Source of the DNA: Plecoglossus altivelis
Taxonomy: Eukaryota; Chordata; Actinopteri; Osmeriformes; Plecoglossidae
Reading direction: 5' to 3'
Assembly: GCA_036571765.1 (NCBI GenBank)
Contig: BROE01000001.1
Location: 496,001-560,000, forward strand
DNA: 64,000 nt
Shown here: positions 1 through 9,894 of the stretch, piece after piece
Layout: each line of letters begins with the position of its first letter
How positions within the stretch are numbered: position 1 is the first letter of the stretch
Notes under the pieces: generated by a model
Database searches by the model: none
Told to the model about the DNA's origin: nothing
Seen by the model: only the letters and a program-made list of their open reading frames with translations
Position numbers and translations under genes: made by a program

Positions 1-72
1 ACAGACATGCTCAGTCTCTAATACAGACATACACACTTACACTCTCTCACAAATACATGCACTCTCAAATAT

Positions 73-92
73 ACACACACACACACACACAC
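73..92. repeat. (CA)n microsatellite in the cacna1e intron before the first visible exon
   Basis: Ten AC units in a row, about 95 bases upstream of the first visible exon. No other feature was seen in bases 1-186. Confidence 0.9.
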
Positions 93-186
93 TGTCATAC
101 ACGCACAAAGTAGTCCACCACTACAAAATCTGTTGCTATTTTAAACCCAGCGTCTGTGTATGGTGGTTTCTCCCCACGTGTGTTAG

Positions 187-3100
187 CGGCCGGATCCACT
201 ACACAGCCATGTATGAGATGCTAACCCACATGTCCCCCCCACTGGGCCTGGGGAAGAAATGTCCTGCCAAAGTGGCCTACAAGGTGAGGGAAAATGCTAT
301 CTACCTTTTGAAGCTATTATTCATGTTATTGTCACCACCTCATCACCTTCCTCTTGGTCTCTCTTTTCTCTGAAGAGACTGGTGTTGATGAACATGCCAG
401 TGGATGAGGACATGTCCGTCCACTTCACGTCCACTCTCATGTCTCTCATCCGCACTGCCCTGGAGATCAAGATCGCAAGAGGTCAGGGGTCCTTCCAACC
501 ACACAAAGAAATAACTGTCTGCTTTGTGGAATTTGTAGTTCATATCATGAACAGTATATCATAGTAATTGGATTAGAGGACTACAGAGCAGTGTATGTTT
601 GTGTGTTTTTAGGAGGGGAGGACCGCATAGCTCTAGACACTGAGCTGCAGAAGGAGATCAGTGTAATCTGGCCTTATCTGTCCCAGAAGACCCTGGATCT
701 GCTGGTTCCCATCAATAAAGGTCTGCAGCATATCACTGACCCAGCAGGGAGCCCCAACCAAAGATGCACGCATTGACCAGACTGCTGTGTGTGTGTCTGC
801 GTTTATGGGTAATTTCTCCTCCAGATACTGACATGACCGTTGGGAAGATATATGCCTCTATGATGATAATGGACTACTTCAAGCAGAACAAAGCCAAGAA
901 GTTGAGACAGCAGGTGGAAGCACAGGTCAGATCCATCACACACACACACACACACACACTATCTGTCATATTTGGAAACAATTGTGTCTCTTGAGTGGGG
1001 GTGGTTGGGGTTAGGAGAAAGGCCAAACCTTGTGTTTCTTGGTCTTTGCAGAAGAGCAGTCTGATTTTCAAAAGTCTGGATGCCTCCAGCCTCCCAGAGG
1101 ACATCCTGTCCAACACCCAGCCGCTCTCTCTCATGCCCCACAACGCTGGGTCAGCACTGTGAGTTCACCCTCTGTTTGCATGCGTGTGTGTGAGCACTGA
1201 CACATGTGGACCCTGCAGGGTGAGCGCTGCAGGGTGAGCGCTTGATGTGGTCTTCCTGTGAACCTCCTGTTCCTCTGCAGGACCAGGGGAGGCTTTGTGG
1301 CCCTGAGCCCCATCTCCCCTCAGGACCTGCTCTGCATGAAGCCTCTAACTCCAGATCTGGACACCAGCCAGGAGCTGTCTGGGGTGAGGAACCCAGACAT
1401 AAGACACAACTCCCATAGTCTCAACTTCCAGACACACTGTGACAGCTACTGCTAGATTCAACCAACAAGCAAGCAACGGAACTTGTATGAGAGATTCGAG
1501 CTACTCAGTCATGTGAATGTTGAATGAGTGATATATCTAGCAATGTGAAACGATGAGAACCTCTGTGCTGAAACCTTGCTTTAACAGTGTCACCTTTCTA
1601 GAGATTCTCCTGAAGCAATGTTTTGACAATATGTAACTAGACTGGGTCTAATGTCTGTTTAGAGTGCTGATGTGAGTTTCTGTTCTAGTGCTTTTCAAGA
1701 ACACAATATTCTTGTTTTCTTTGTGTTCTATGCAAAGTTCATCCAGTGACATTCGGAAGCAACGTGTCTAACTGTGCTTTCAGGTTGAACTGGTCTGCAG
1801 TGTGTACCCAAGGAACTGTCAAGTTTCACTTCAGATATTGGTGTTTGTCTTCCACTGTTGCAACTTCTAGCATGGAGTACTGTGAGTGGCCTGGCGGCAG
1901 GTAGATCTGCTTGGCTCGTGCTGATGGACAGGTGCATGTCTGTGGATCCCAGAGGAGCCTATGCTGTTCCGTACCCCCATATTGATGTAGCGATGTGCTT
2001 CTGTCGCTGTTGCTCTGCTGTTCGTGTGACCAGTGTCTCTTTTGTATACCATCTTACCATTAGTTTTTGCTTCTCCCTAAAACTATTTCCACCTGGAATA
2101 AGTTGTCGTTGGTTACGCCTCTCTCTGGCTGGAATGGCTTCTTACTGAATGGCATTGATGGAATGGCCCGTGGTTCCTCCAAGCACCTGTAGGTTGTCTC
2201 TGGACAATATACATAGGAAACACATGTAGCGAGCCTCTCCTTTTGCTCTATCGACCACGCCCTTGCTGTAAACCCTCCTGGGCTGGAACCCGCTAAACAG
2301 ACCGCCCCACATGTTGCCCAGCCTGACGTGTACCATGTCTTCCCTCTGTGTGCTCACTTAGGTGGGGGGGTGCAGTGGGTTGACTTGGGGCCCACTTGAG
2401 CTCCCAGTGGGTAGGGGCCTGTGTGTGCGAGCCTCCTCCATGCCCCGCCTGGCGTTAGATCCACAGGTACTGCCCTCTGAACACACACACACCTCCAGAG
2501 ACCCAGCCAACTCTGGCCCCGCACCCCGGATGTGCATGAGTGTGTGACAAGGACTAGAACTGAACTCTGGGGTCCCTGGGATGGAAAGCATAAAGGGGGT
2601 TTTGTGTCTTTGGTGTGTGGATACCTGTAAAGGGTTCGTTCAAGGTTTTTTGGTTTTCCATTTTTAGTGGCTGAAGATGATGTTTGGTGTTAGGTTACTG
2701 TTCAACCTGACATTTAGGTTTTGGTTTCCAAACATGAGCGAGCAGAGCATGGGGATGGAGAGAACTGCTCAGTGGTTTCCCCTGCGACAGGGAGCATAGA
2801 TGTGAGGAAGAAATGCTGCGTTGATCTAAGTATGCACAACTCCTACAGAGTAATAAAACCATAGTTGCTTCTGTGTTCTGCCGCCTTTGGCTGTCTCTCC
2901 CTCTATATGTGTGTATGTGGTACAGAAGGACATGGCTGGGGGCTCTTTGAAGCGCTCCTTTTCTACCATTGCTGACCAGCGGATAGACGGGCTGTGGCAG
3001 GATGACGAGAAGAACAGCCCAGAGAGGCTGTACCGGCCGCGCCACAAGAGCTACAAGGCTGCTGGTCAGTTGTCCACGAACAGCCCCAAAAGTCCTGACA

Positions 3101-4506
3101 GAACTCACAGCACTACATGGCGGGGGGCGGCACTGGTTATATCTGACGAAGTCGTGGCCTGGGGAAGTCGTGGCCTAATGGTTAGGGAGTTGGGCTTGTA
3201 ACCCTCAAGTTGCTGGTTCGATTCTCGCACTGGCAGGAATTGAAGGTGGGGATTGTGAATAAACAGCGCTCTCTCTGCCTTCGATACCATGACTGAGGTG
3301 CCCTTGAGCAAGGCACCGAACCCCCAATTGCTCCCCGGGCGCTGGAGCAATAGCTGCCCACTGCTCCAGGTGTATGTTCACTGTGTCTGTGCAGTTGCCC
3401 ACTACTCACTACTGTGTGTGCACTTGGATGGGCTAAATGCAGAGGTAAAATTTCGAGTATGGGTAACCATACTTGACAATACGTCTTTTCACTTCACATC
3501 ATGGAATGATGTATGACTCTGCCACTCTCACATTCTCTCTGCTCCTCCCCTTGTGTCCCTTCCCCGACCCCTTGCTGTCTGTGAAGTTTCGCGCTCGGAC
3601 CACTGGCAGCAGGGGGGCAGAGACAAGGAGCGCGGGCGCTCAAAGGAGCGCCGTCACCTCCTGTCCCCTGACACATCCCGCTGCAACTCAGAAGAAAGAA
3701 GTCAGCAGGCATCCCGCTCGTCCAGCATGGAGCGGACACACCCACTGGACAAACAGGTACCAGGAACGCATGCTGTTGACCAAGAAATGATTTGTTCCAA
3801 TATGTAACTAAAATTGATGTTTGACAGTGACGATGACAGTTTGAGCTCTTTTAACTTGATTCTGTGTTTTTCTGTGTGTGTGTGTGTTTCTCTGAGTTTG
3901 CCTTTGTGTGTCTGTGTATCTCTGTGACTGTGTGTGTATATCTCTGTGACTGTGTGTGTGTGTCTCTGTGTCTGTGCATGTGTGTGTGTGTGTGTGTAGG
4001 GTAACAGTTCAGACAGCCCAGTTCCCTCCACGTCTGAGTCTAGCACCCCTAGTGGCCAGCGGCCTCTCTCTCAGACACCCACGCGCACCCACCCACACAT
4101 CTCCTACTCCCCTCTGGTGTGTCGCATGCACCCCTCCGTGGGAGAGGATGAACAGGGCAGCCCAGAGACCCAGAAGCGTGGGGAGCCATTCCGGGGGGGC
4201 AGAGATGGGGCCCCAGGGAAGGAACAGAGTGGGCTGGGTTTCCAGCACTCTCCCCCTCGGCGCTATCCATCAGAGCCCTACCTGGCCCTGCAGGAGGATG
4301 ACCACAGCCCCTCCAGCCACATGGAGACCCTCACCTTCGAGGCTGCCGTGGCCCACAGTTTGGGACGCTCCAACACTGTCAGCTCGTCCCGTCCACGTTC
4401 CCGGACCAGCTGGCAGGTCCCCAACGGACACTTCCGGAAACGCCTAGCACAAACGGTCTCTGTCACAGGCCCCTTCAGCGACACTGAGGAGGATGACAGG
4501 TGCTAG
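187..4506 (+). CDS. cacna1e: Voltage-gated calcium channel alpha-1E subunit (CaV2.3), C-terminal part; 5' part lies outside the window
   Basis: This is the C-terminal cytoplasmic tail of the pore-forming subunit of R-type calcium channels of the neuronal plasma membrane. Exons read as 187-283, 376-481, 613-720, 825-925, 1052-1158, 1281-1383, 2362-2466, 2926-3064, 3587-3756 and 4000-4506, all with AG/GT borders and matching phases; the first begins with the third base of a split codon. The 513 residues visible start just after the EF-hand region (GRIHYTAMYEML), pass the pre-IQ/IQ region (CPAKVAYKRLVLMNMPV, LDLLVPINK, MTVGKIYASMMIMDY), then SPISPQDLL, KRSFSTIADQR and ERGRSKERRHLLSPD. They end in EPYLALQEDDH, LTFEAAVAHSLGRSN and the terminal FSDTEEDDRC. 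These C-terminal blocks match my memory of CaV2.3 better than CaV2.1 or CaV2.2, whose tails end in DDWC or DHWC. Which teleost duplicate (a or b) it is cannot be decided here. The transmembrane repeats lie upstream of base 1. Confidence 0.93.
936..959. repeat. (CA)n microsatellite just after a cacna1e splice donor
   Basis: Twelve CA units beginning 11 bases after the exon that ends at 925. CA runs this close to donors can bind hnRNP L in other genes; whether this one matters is unknown. Confidence 0.9.
2362..2466 (+). CDS. cacna1e: Predicted 105-base symmetric exon of cacna1e with an ASSMPRL-type motif
   Basis: A pyrimidine-rich acceptor ending CTCACTTAG precedes an open 35-codon stretch that ends CCACAG before a GTACTG donor. 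Both flanking introns are phase 0, so the exon can be included or skipped without changing frame. Its end reads RASSMPRLALDPQ, close to the RAASMPRL block of CaV2.1 and CaV2.2 tails, and the next exon carries KRSFSTI, the block that follows in those channels. The first half (GGCSGLTWGPLELP) is unfamiliar. I infer a real, possibly alternative, exon; a cDNA read would settle it. Confidence 0.66.
3170..3495 (+). mobile_element. tRNA-derived SINE in a cacna1e intron
   Basis: The head resembles a tRNA gene: an A-box-like GTGGCCTAATGGTTAGG at 3170 and a B box GGTTCGATTC at 3215-3224, which together form an internal RNA polymerase III promoter. A body follows that I recognise from fish SINEs (CTTGAGCAAGGCACCGAACC, GCTGCCCACTGCTCC, CACTTGGATGGGCTAAATGC), and the copy fades into a TTTTCACTTCAC tail. 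It lies in the intron between the exons ending at 3064 and starting at 3587, in the sense orientation. The exact family name is not certain. Confidence 0.85.
3871..3998. repeat. TG-rich imperfect microsatellite running into a splice acceptor
   Basis: Interrupted (TG)n/(TCTG)n tract whose last TGTGTGTGTAG forms the acceptor of the terminal cacna1e exon at 4000. The polypyrimidine tract of that exon is therefore a TG repeat. Confidence 0.85.
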
Positions 4507-6025
4507 GAAGAGGAGGGTAAAGGAAGTTGTGAGGGACAACCTTGTACATGGACACTGTCATTATTATTGCCAACAAAACTATGGTTTTCACATCTTGAAA
4601 GTCGAATCATATTGAAATTCCCACAGTGAAGGACTATTTATTTCAGAACTACTCTTTGTAGATAGAGTAATAACCTTAAATAGCATTTGATATACAGTAA
4701 ACAAAAAATGAAATGAAAGAATAGAAATATGGTTGGCGTCACTAGGTATTGTCATTTCTGAAGGTGTTTCTCTAACAATGATTCAGTGTTGCTTTTAACA
4801 GTGTGTGTGGAGTGTGTGAATTTGTTACTATGTGCAAATTAATGAGAAACAATCACATTTAAAGCCATGGTTTTGTAAATACATGTGATTTATCAAACAA
4901 TTACCTGAACGATATATGTACTCATATAGAAGGAGTTTCATACCAGTTTAAATGGCACCATATAAAGGATCTATTATGTTGGTTAACTGTTTAATAGTAT
5001 TTGTAAAGCTTGTTTGGAGCAGAATCCTGCTGAAATAACAGTTCTGTATTTTTGTACTTTGGCCTGCCCCCGTATTTAGCATTTGTTGACATTTAATCAC
5101 AAAGGGAATAGGCCAAAGCAGGAACAGATTTGCCAGAATTCTGTGAATACCTAAATGTTTCCAAAACTGTCAGTCACTGACATCTTTGTCATCGGTTTTA
5201 CATAGTTCTTGTCCCTTATGACTCTATTGTCAGCAATAAATAGACTAAATGCTTGTTTTTCACGAAGCAGTCAATTAATCACCCCTGACATCTTCACAAA
5301 ATGATGTAATTGGCTTCTGTAGCAGTATGCATCCTTCACAAAGAACCCAACTGTGATTTATCAGCTGCGCTACACACAACCAAATAACAGAAACTGGATT
5401 GGGGTTGTTATTAATCAAGTGACATCAGCAAACACACTTTTTTGCTCATCTAAATTTTCTTGTTTTTGGTTTTATTTTTGGCTATTGCATAGTACCCTTT
5501 GTCATTATCTGCATTATGTAGTAATATGTTCTAAATACCATTTTATATTCCGCGTCATTGCACAATAATGTCATGAAGAATATTGTGCAATGTAGCTGTG
5601 TTTTTCTCTCCTTTTGCTTTAGTCTGCTTCACTCTGGACAAGTCCAGCAGCAAATGTTTACTGTGCATTTTTATTCCACAATGTGAATATATTGTATGAA
5701 TTAAAACACACAGAAACTGTAGAAATATGTTTTAACACAACACACTAATTTATCTGTTGAGATGGTTTACTAATAATGTACAGTACTTATATAATTCTAT
5801 AAGATGTAGAGAAAAAGCACTTATCTTACCTGCTTTAAAAGGAATAGAGGGATGTTTGAAATGTTACATAAAGGTTGTAAATGTGTTATTTGCCTCAAAA
5901 GGGTAATTGTGACTTAACCAAAAACACTAATTGAATCAAATGTTCCTGGAATGCAAATAGTTGTTTGGTTTATATGTGTATAATAGTTGTATATATGAAT
6001 AAAATAAATCTCATACAACATTTTT
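4507..6025 (+). other. cacna1e: cacna1e 3' UTR
   Basis: AT-rich, non-coding sequence after the TAG at 4504-4506. Overlapping AATAAA signals at 5998-6003 and 6003-6008 are the likely poly(A) signals; an earlier AATAAA near 5236 could give a shorter transcript. The 3' end is inferred. From 6026 to 6620 the sequence is AT-rich with nothing recognisable. Confidence 0.6.
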
Positions 6026-6623
6026 ACAGTGATTTGATTCCGTTGTCGTTAGAAGGCTGTGGTATATATTTTTTATTTGTATTGATCATTAGTTATAAGA
6101 CAAGAAAAGAGGGTGGATGTAAACTCTTCTTGACACTTTGAATGATGTAATAAGTGTCCCTACCAAATACCAGGTCAACAGGGTACTGTGCCAAACCATT
6201 GTCTCATCATCATCATTCCATGCATCATTAGAACACACAATTTGTTAGTAATAATATCCATTAAGTTAAATGACTCAATAATTTGTGGAATGCCATCAAA
6301 AACAGTCAGAAAGCCATAGTTAATCTCCTTGAAATATAATAAAGGTAATCTATAGAACATGAAAGGTAAACATGACATTAGATCTAATGGATATAAATTA
6401 ATGTACCGTATATAATTGTTCAGTTCATATCATCTCTTTTTACTTGCTCAAAATATTCTAGTAAGGTATTATACACTATATTTTAGATTTGGTATTATAG
6501 TAAGACACAGGGGTATACTTTTGTATTAGTTGACTTAATATCCATTTACATCACAGACCAATATGCGTCTATGTACAAATATGTGTATGTTTATATGTGT
6601 GTATGCATAAATATGTGTACATG

Positions 6624-6705
6624 TACACTACCAGTCAAAGGTTTAAACACATTGTCCCATTCATTTGAACGGGAGGGCATGTCCAAACATTTGACTGGTA
6701 GTGTA
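6624..6705. mobile_element. Foldback (MITE-like) element of 82 bases
   Basis: The left end TACACTACCAGTCAAAGGTT is almost exactly the reverse complement of the right end, AACATTTGACTGGTAGTGTA; about 19 of 20 bases pair (offset by one base). A short centre carries a second, shorter self-complementary stretch. No coding capacity. The terminal motif resembles short non-autonomous DNA transposons common in fish; the family is unknown. Confidence 0.75.
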
Positions 6706-6723
6706 TACAGTATATGTGTGTAT

Positions 6724-7218
6724 CAAGTTCAAGTTGTGCTTTATTGTCATTCCGCTACATGCGGGTGCATACAGTGGAACAAAATGTCGTGCCTCACAGA
6801 GCCACGGTGCTACATAAGTACAGACATTTAACAGTACAGTCTAACAACAAACAATTTAAAATAAATATAACATTTCTCCTACACATAAACTAAACAGGAT
6901 ACAAACTATACAAACTGTACGAATACTTACCGATGTGCATGTGCATAGAGTATTGTACATGTGCGAAGAATAGATACATATTATTACAGAGTCTTTAGTG
7001 CAGTTTGTGTACACACGGCAGTGTGTATGAAAAATGCAGTGGGTGAGTGACTAGTGCCAGTTTTCTGATAGTCTTAGTTATTGTGTGGGTAGTCATAGAG
7101 GCCCGGAAGAGTTCAGGGCTCTCACAGCCTGGGGGAAGAAGCTGTTGATCAGTCTGGCAGAGCGGGCTCTGATGCTCCGGGATCGTCTACCTGATGGTAG
7201 CGGCTGGAAGAGGCTGTG
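6724..7218 (-). mobile_element. LINE 3' part (L2/CR1-type), minus strand, cut by the assembly gap
   Basis: Read on the minus strand the piece begins in the C-terminal end of a reverse-transcriptase ORF (LFQPLPSGRRSRSIR, then INSFFPQAVRALNSS) and continues through a 3' UTR. It ends at 6724 with GACAATAAAGCACAACTTGA. The phrase PSGRR...NSFFPQAVR.LN is a familiar C-terminal signature of L2/CR1-clade fish elements. It is very probably the same insertion as the piece at 8058-8390, with the middle lost in the gap. Confidence 0.8.
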
Positions 7219-7821
7219 NNNNNNNNNNNNNNNNNNNNNNNNNNNNNNNNNNNNNNNNNNNNNNNNNNNNNNNNNNNNNNNNNNNNNNNNNNNNNNNNNN
7301 NNNNNNNNNNNNNNNNNNNNNNNNNNNNNNNNNNNNNNNNNNNNNNNNNNNNNNNNNNNNNNNNNNNNNNNNNNNNNNNNNNNNNNNNNNNNNNNNNNNN
7401 NNNNNNNNNNNNNNNNNNNNNNNNNNNNNNNNNNNNNNNNNNNNNNNNNNNNNNNNNNNNNNNNNNNNNNNNNNNNNNNNNNNNNNNNNNNNNNNNNNNN
7501 NNNNNNNNNNNNNNNNNNNNNNNNNNNNNNNNNNNNNNNNNNNNNNNNNNNNNNNNNNNNNNNNNNNNNNNNNNNNNNNNNNNNNNNNNNNNNNNNNNNN
7601 NNNNNNNNNNNNNNNNNNNNNNNNNNNNNNNNNNNNNNNNNNNNNNNNNNNNNNNNNNNNNNNNNNNNNNNNNNNNNNNNNNNNNNNNNNNNNNNNNNNN
7701 NNNNNNNNNNNNNNNNNNNNNNNNNNNNNNNNNNNNNNNNNNNNNNNNNNNNNNNNNNNNNNNNNNNNNNNNNNNNNNNNNNNNNNNNNNNNNNNNNNNN
7801 NNNNNNNNNNNNNNNNNNNNN
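7219..7821. other. Assembly gap (603 N)
   Basis: A run of N from 7219 to 7821. It falls inside a LINE, a usual cause of assembly breaks. Long reading frames that cross it are artefacts of translating N. Confidence 0.99.
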
Positions 7822-8057
7822 AAAAAAAAAAAAAAAAAGGGGGGGGAAAAACAGAAAAAAGAAGTGAAAAGCATTTTTTTAAAAACCCCGAAGAAAAAGG
7901 TTGGGGGGATTGGGTTTTTTGGATTTTTTTTTTTTTTGGGCTAATGAACCGTTTTAAAGCATTTTTTTTTAAATGCCGCGGGACAAAAATTTGGCCCTTG
8001 GGCCTGTTTTTTTTTTTTTGAACGGGCTGGCCTTTTAATCTCCCGAATCTGAAGCTT
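7822..8057. other. Low-quality sequence at the gap edge
   Basis: Stretched homopolymers (17 A followed by 8 G, 7 T, 13 T, 9 T, 12 T) alternate with short scraps of other bases over about 200 bases, unlike anything else in the window. This is the pattern of a degraded read end, so bases here should not be trusted. Confidence 0.8.
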
Positions 8058-8390
8058 TCAAATCTTCTGGTCCCTTTTTAGCCAAGCCCAGCGGACTCTG
8101 CTGTCACCTAATGGCTTCTGGTTTTGGGCGCGTGTGGTAATGGTCTTTGTAACTGTCACATCATCTGTGCACTTTTTGATGTAAGCAGTCACAGTTTCAG
8201 TGTACTCCTGTAGGTCAGTGTGATTGTTATAAGTAGCTGCCTCTTTGAACATGTTCCAGTCTGTGTCCTGGAAGCAGTCCTGCAGTGCAGAGGTAGCATT
8301 TTCTGGCCATACCGTGATTTGCTTAACAGAGAGAGTTTCTGAAGAATGTTTGTAGACATTTTAACTTGGCATTGAACCCACAATTGCTGA
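8058..8390 (-). mobile_element. LINE ORF fragment (region before the reverse transcriptase), minus strand
   Basis: On the minus strand a frame reads ENATSALQDCFQDTDWNMFK, then EYTETVTAYIKKCTDDVTVT and KTITTRA. I recognise this as the segment between endonuclease and reverse transcriptase of fish non-LTR elements. The frame decays into a shifted one towards 8058, where sequence quality falls. The 5' end of the copy appears truncated near 8390. Confidence 0.75.
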
Positions 8391-9624
8391 TAGTTCAGAC
8401 ACTCAACTAGTCAAAAGCATACCAGTTTTATTGTTGCTTAATTATTACAACAGTTATCAACTGTGCTATGATAATTGCAAAGAGTTTTTCTAATGATCAG
8501 ATAGCCTTCTAAAATTATTAAGTTTTATTAGCAAACACAATTTCATTGTTTCAATGCAACACAGGTTGCTTATAATGAGCCTCTGTACTCCTATATAGAT
8601 ATTCCATTCTGCTGTTCTACTGTTTCCTGGTACAATAGTCCTTCACAGGTTATTATGTCTACACTGCATTCAATGATCAATTTGAGATTCTTTTTAATGG
8701 ACCAAAAAAGTAGTATTTTCTTTTGGAAACAAGTTAATTATGAAGTGACCACAATATTTTTAAAAGTATGTTTAAATGGGGTTATTGTTAAATGTACAAA
8801 CAATTTACTGTTCTGTGAATAGCACAAATTGGCTTGGCAATGATTATTTCCATTTTACAAATAACTGCTTTCTGGAGGGAAAGGATATTAGACTTTCCCT
8901 CAGCAAAGTTTAAGGCTGCCATAATATAGGAGCATTGATCCACCATGATGACTTGGTTGAAAAGAATGTTAATTAAAGGATACTGCTTTTGCATCTTCTT
9001 CAAAAACAGATACAATAATCTAGAGACGTACAGATAAGTTGAAGAAAGAAAAATCGTTGGTTTGAAACATTATGTACTCATAGATACATCTAGAACAATA
9101 GTCAATCGGTTTGGCCGCCTTGAAGACTTTAACGCACTGTAGGTAGGCCTAGTGTAAATATAGACTGTTTTGAGATTCACACACTGGCACCAGTTTTGTT
9201 GGTGTGACGTCTCACGCAGCCGTCCAATGGAAGCGCAAATCCAACTCTCCCCTGACAAAGCACAACATTAAAACCCTTACGTCATATCCAATGGACGGGT
9301 TGCTGTCCTGGGTTGAAAATAAAAACATGATTAAATCCTTATTTGACAATCGACAACTAAGACCATGAACTGTGCTCACATGAACATCGCTTTGTAAGGC
9401 TTGTTGCTGTCAGATGGTGTTAGGTCGGCGATTTCTATTCGAAGTCGTAAACCGAGGAATGACTGACACTAGTCTTTTAAGAAGTCGCTAGCAAGTGAAA
9501 AAGTAGCAACCAGCTAGCTGTAGCTAGTCTAGTTATCACCATGGTTCTTTGTTTTCAGATGCAATGATCGTCATCATGTTGTTGAATAGCTAGGGTTTGA
9601 TGGATGTTCGGACGTTTGTGCTTG
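8391..9624. other. Intergenic sequence upstream of rnf11
   Basis: AT-rich, no coding or repeat signal recognised. The last few hundred bases lead into the presumed rnf11 promoter and 5' UTR. Confidence 0.5.
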
Positions 9625-9740
9625 TTATATATATATATCTATATATATAGAGAGATAGATAGATAGATCTATATATAGATAAATATCTATATAGATATAT
9701 ATCTATATAGATATAAATATATATATCTATATATATATAT
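9625..9740. repeat. Self-complementary TA/TATCTATA repeat upstream of rnf11
   Basis: A 116-base tract of TATA and TATCTATATAGATA units, palindromic at many scales, ending 154 bases before the rnf11 start codon. It lies in the likely promoter or 5' UTR. Confidence 0.9.
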
Positions 9741-9894
9741 CAGATAGCTTGGTAGGTTGTTAGTAACTCAATTCGAGTTTTATCGTAAACCGATAGCTAA
9801 ACGGACAACGGCAAGTTCGACAAGTTATTGTTCTGTAGGAGCTAGTTCTAGCCAGGAAGCTAAGCAGAATTAGAAGGGCTGTTAGGAGGAGGAT

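Noticed and set aside
3170..3245. A functional tRNA gene
   Set aside because: A and B boxes are present but the cloverleaf is not, and the sequence continues into a SINE body.
3182..3409. Frames inside the SINE
   Set aside because: SINEs do not encode protein; these frames follow the repeat body.
3956..4447. 163-codon frame overlapping the last cacna1e exon
   Set aside because: It is a shifted frame of the true CaV2.3 C-terminal exon.
7085..8021. Long open frames of 240-275 codons on both strands
   Set aside because: They cross the N gap; only the ends are real sequence, and those belong to a LINE or low-quality bases.
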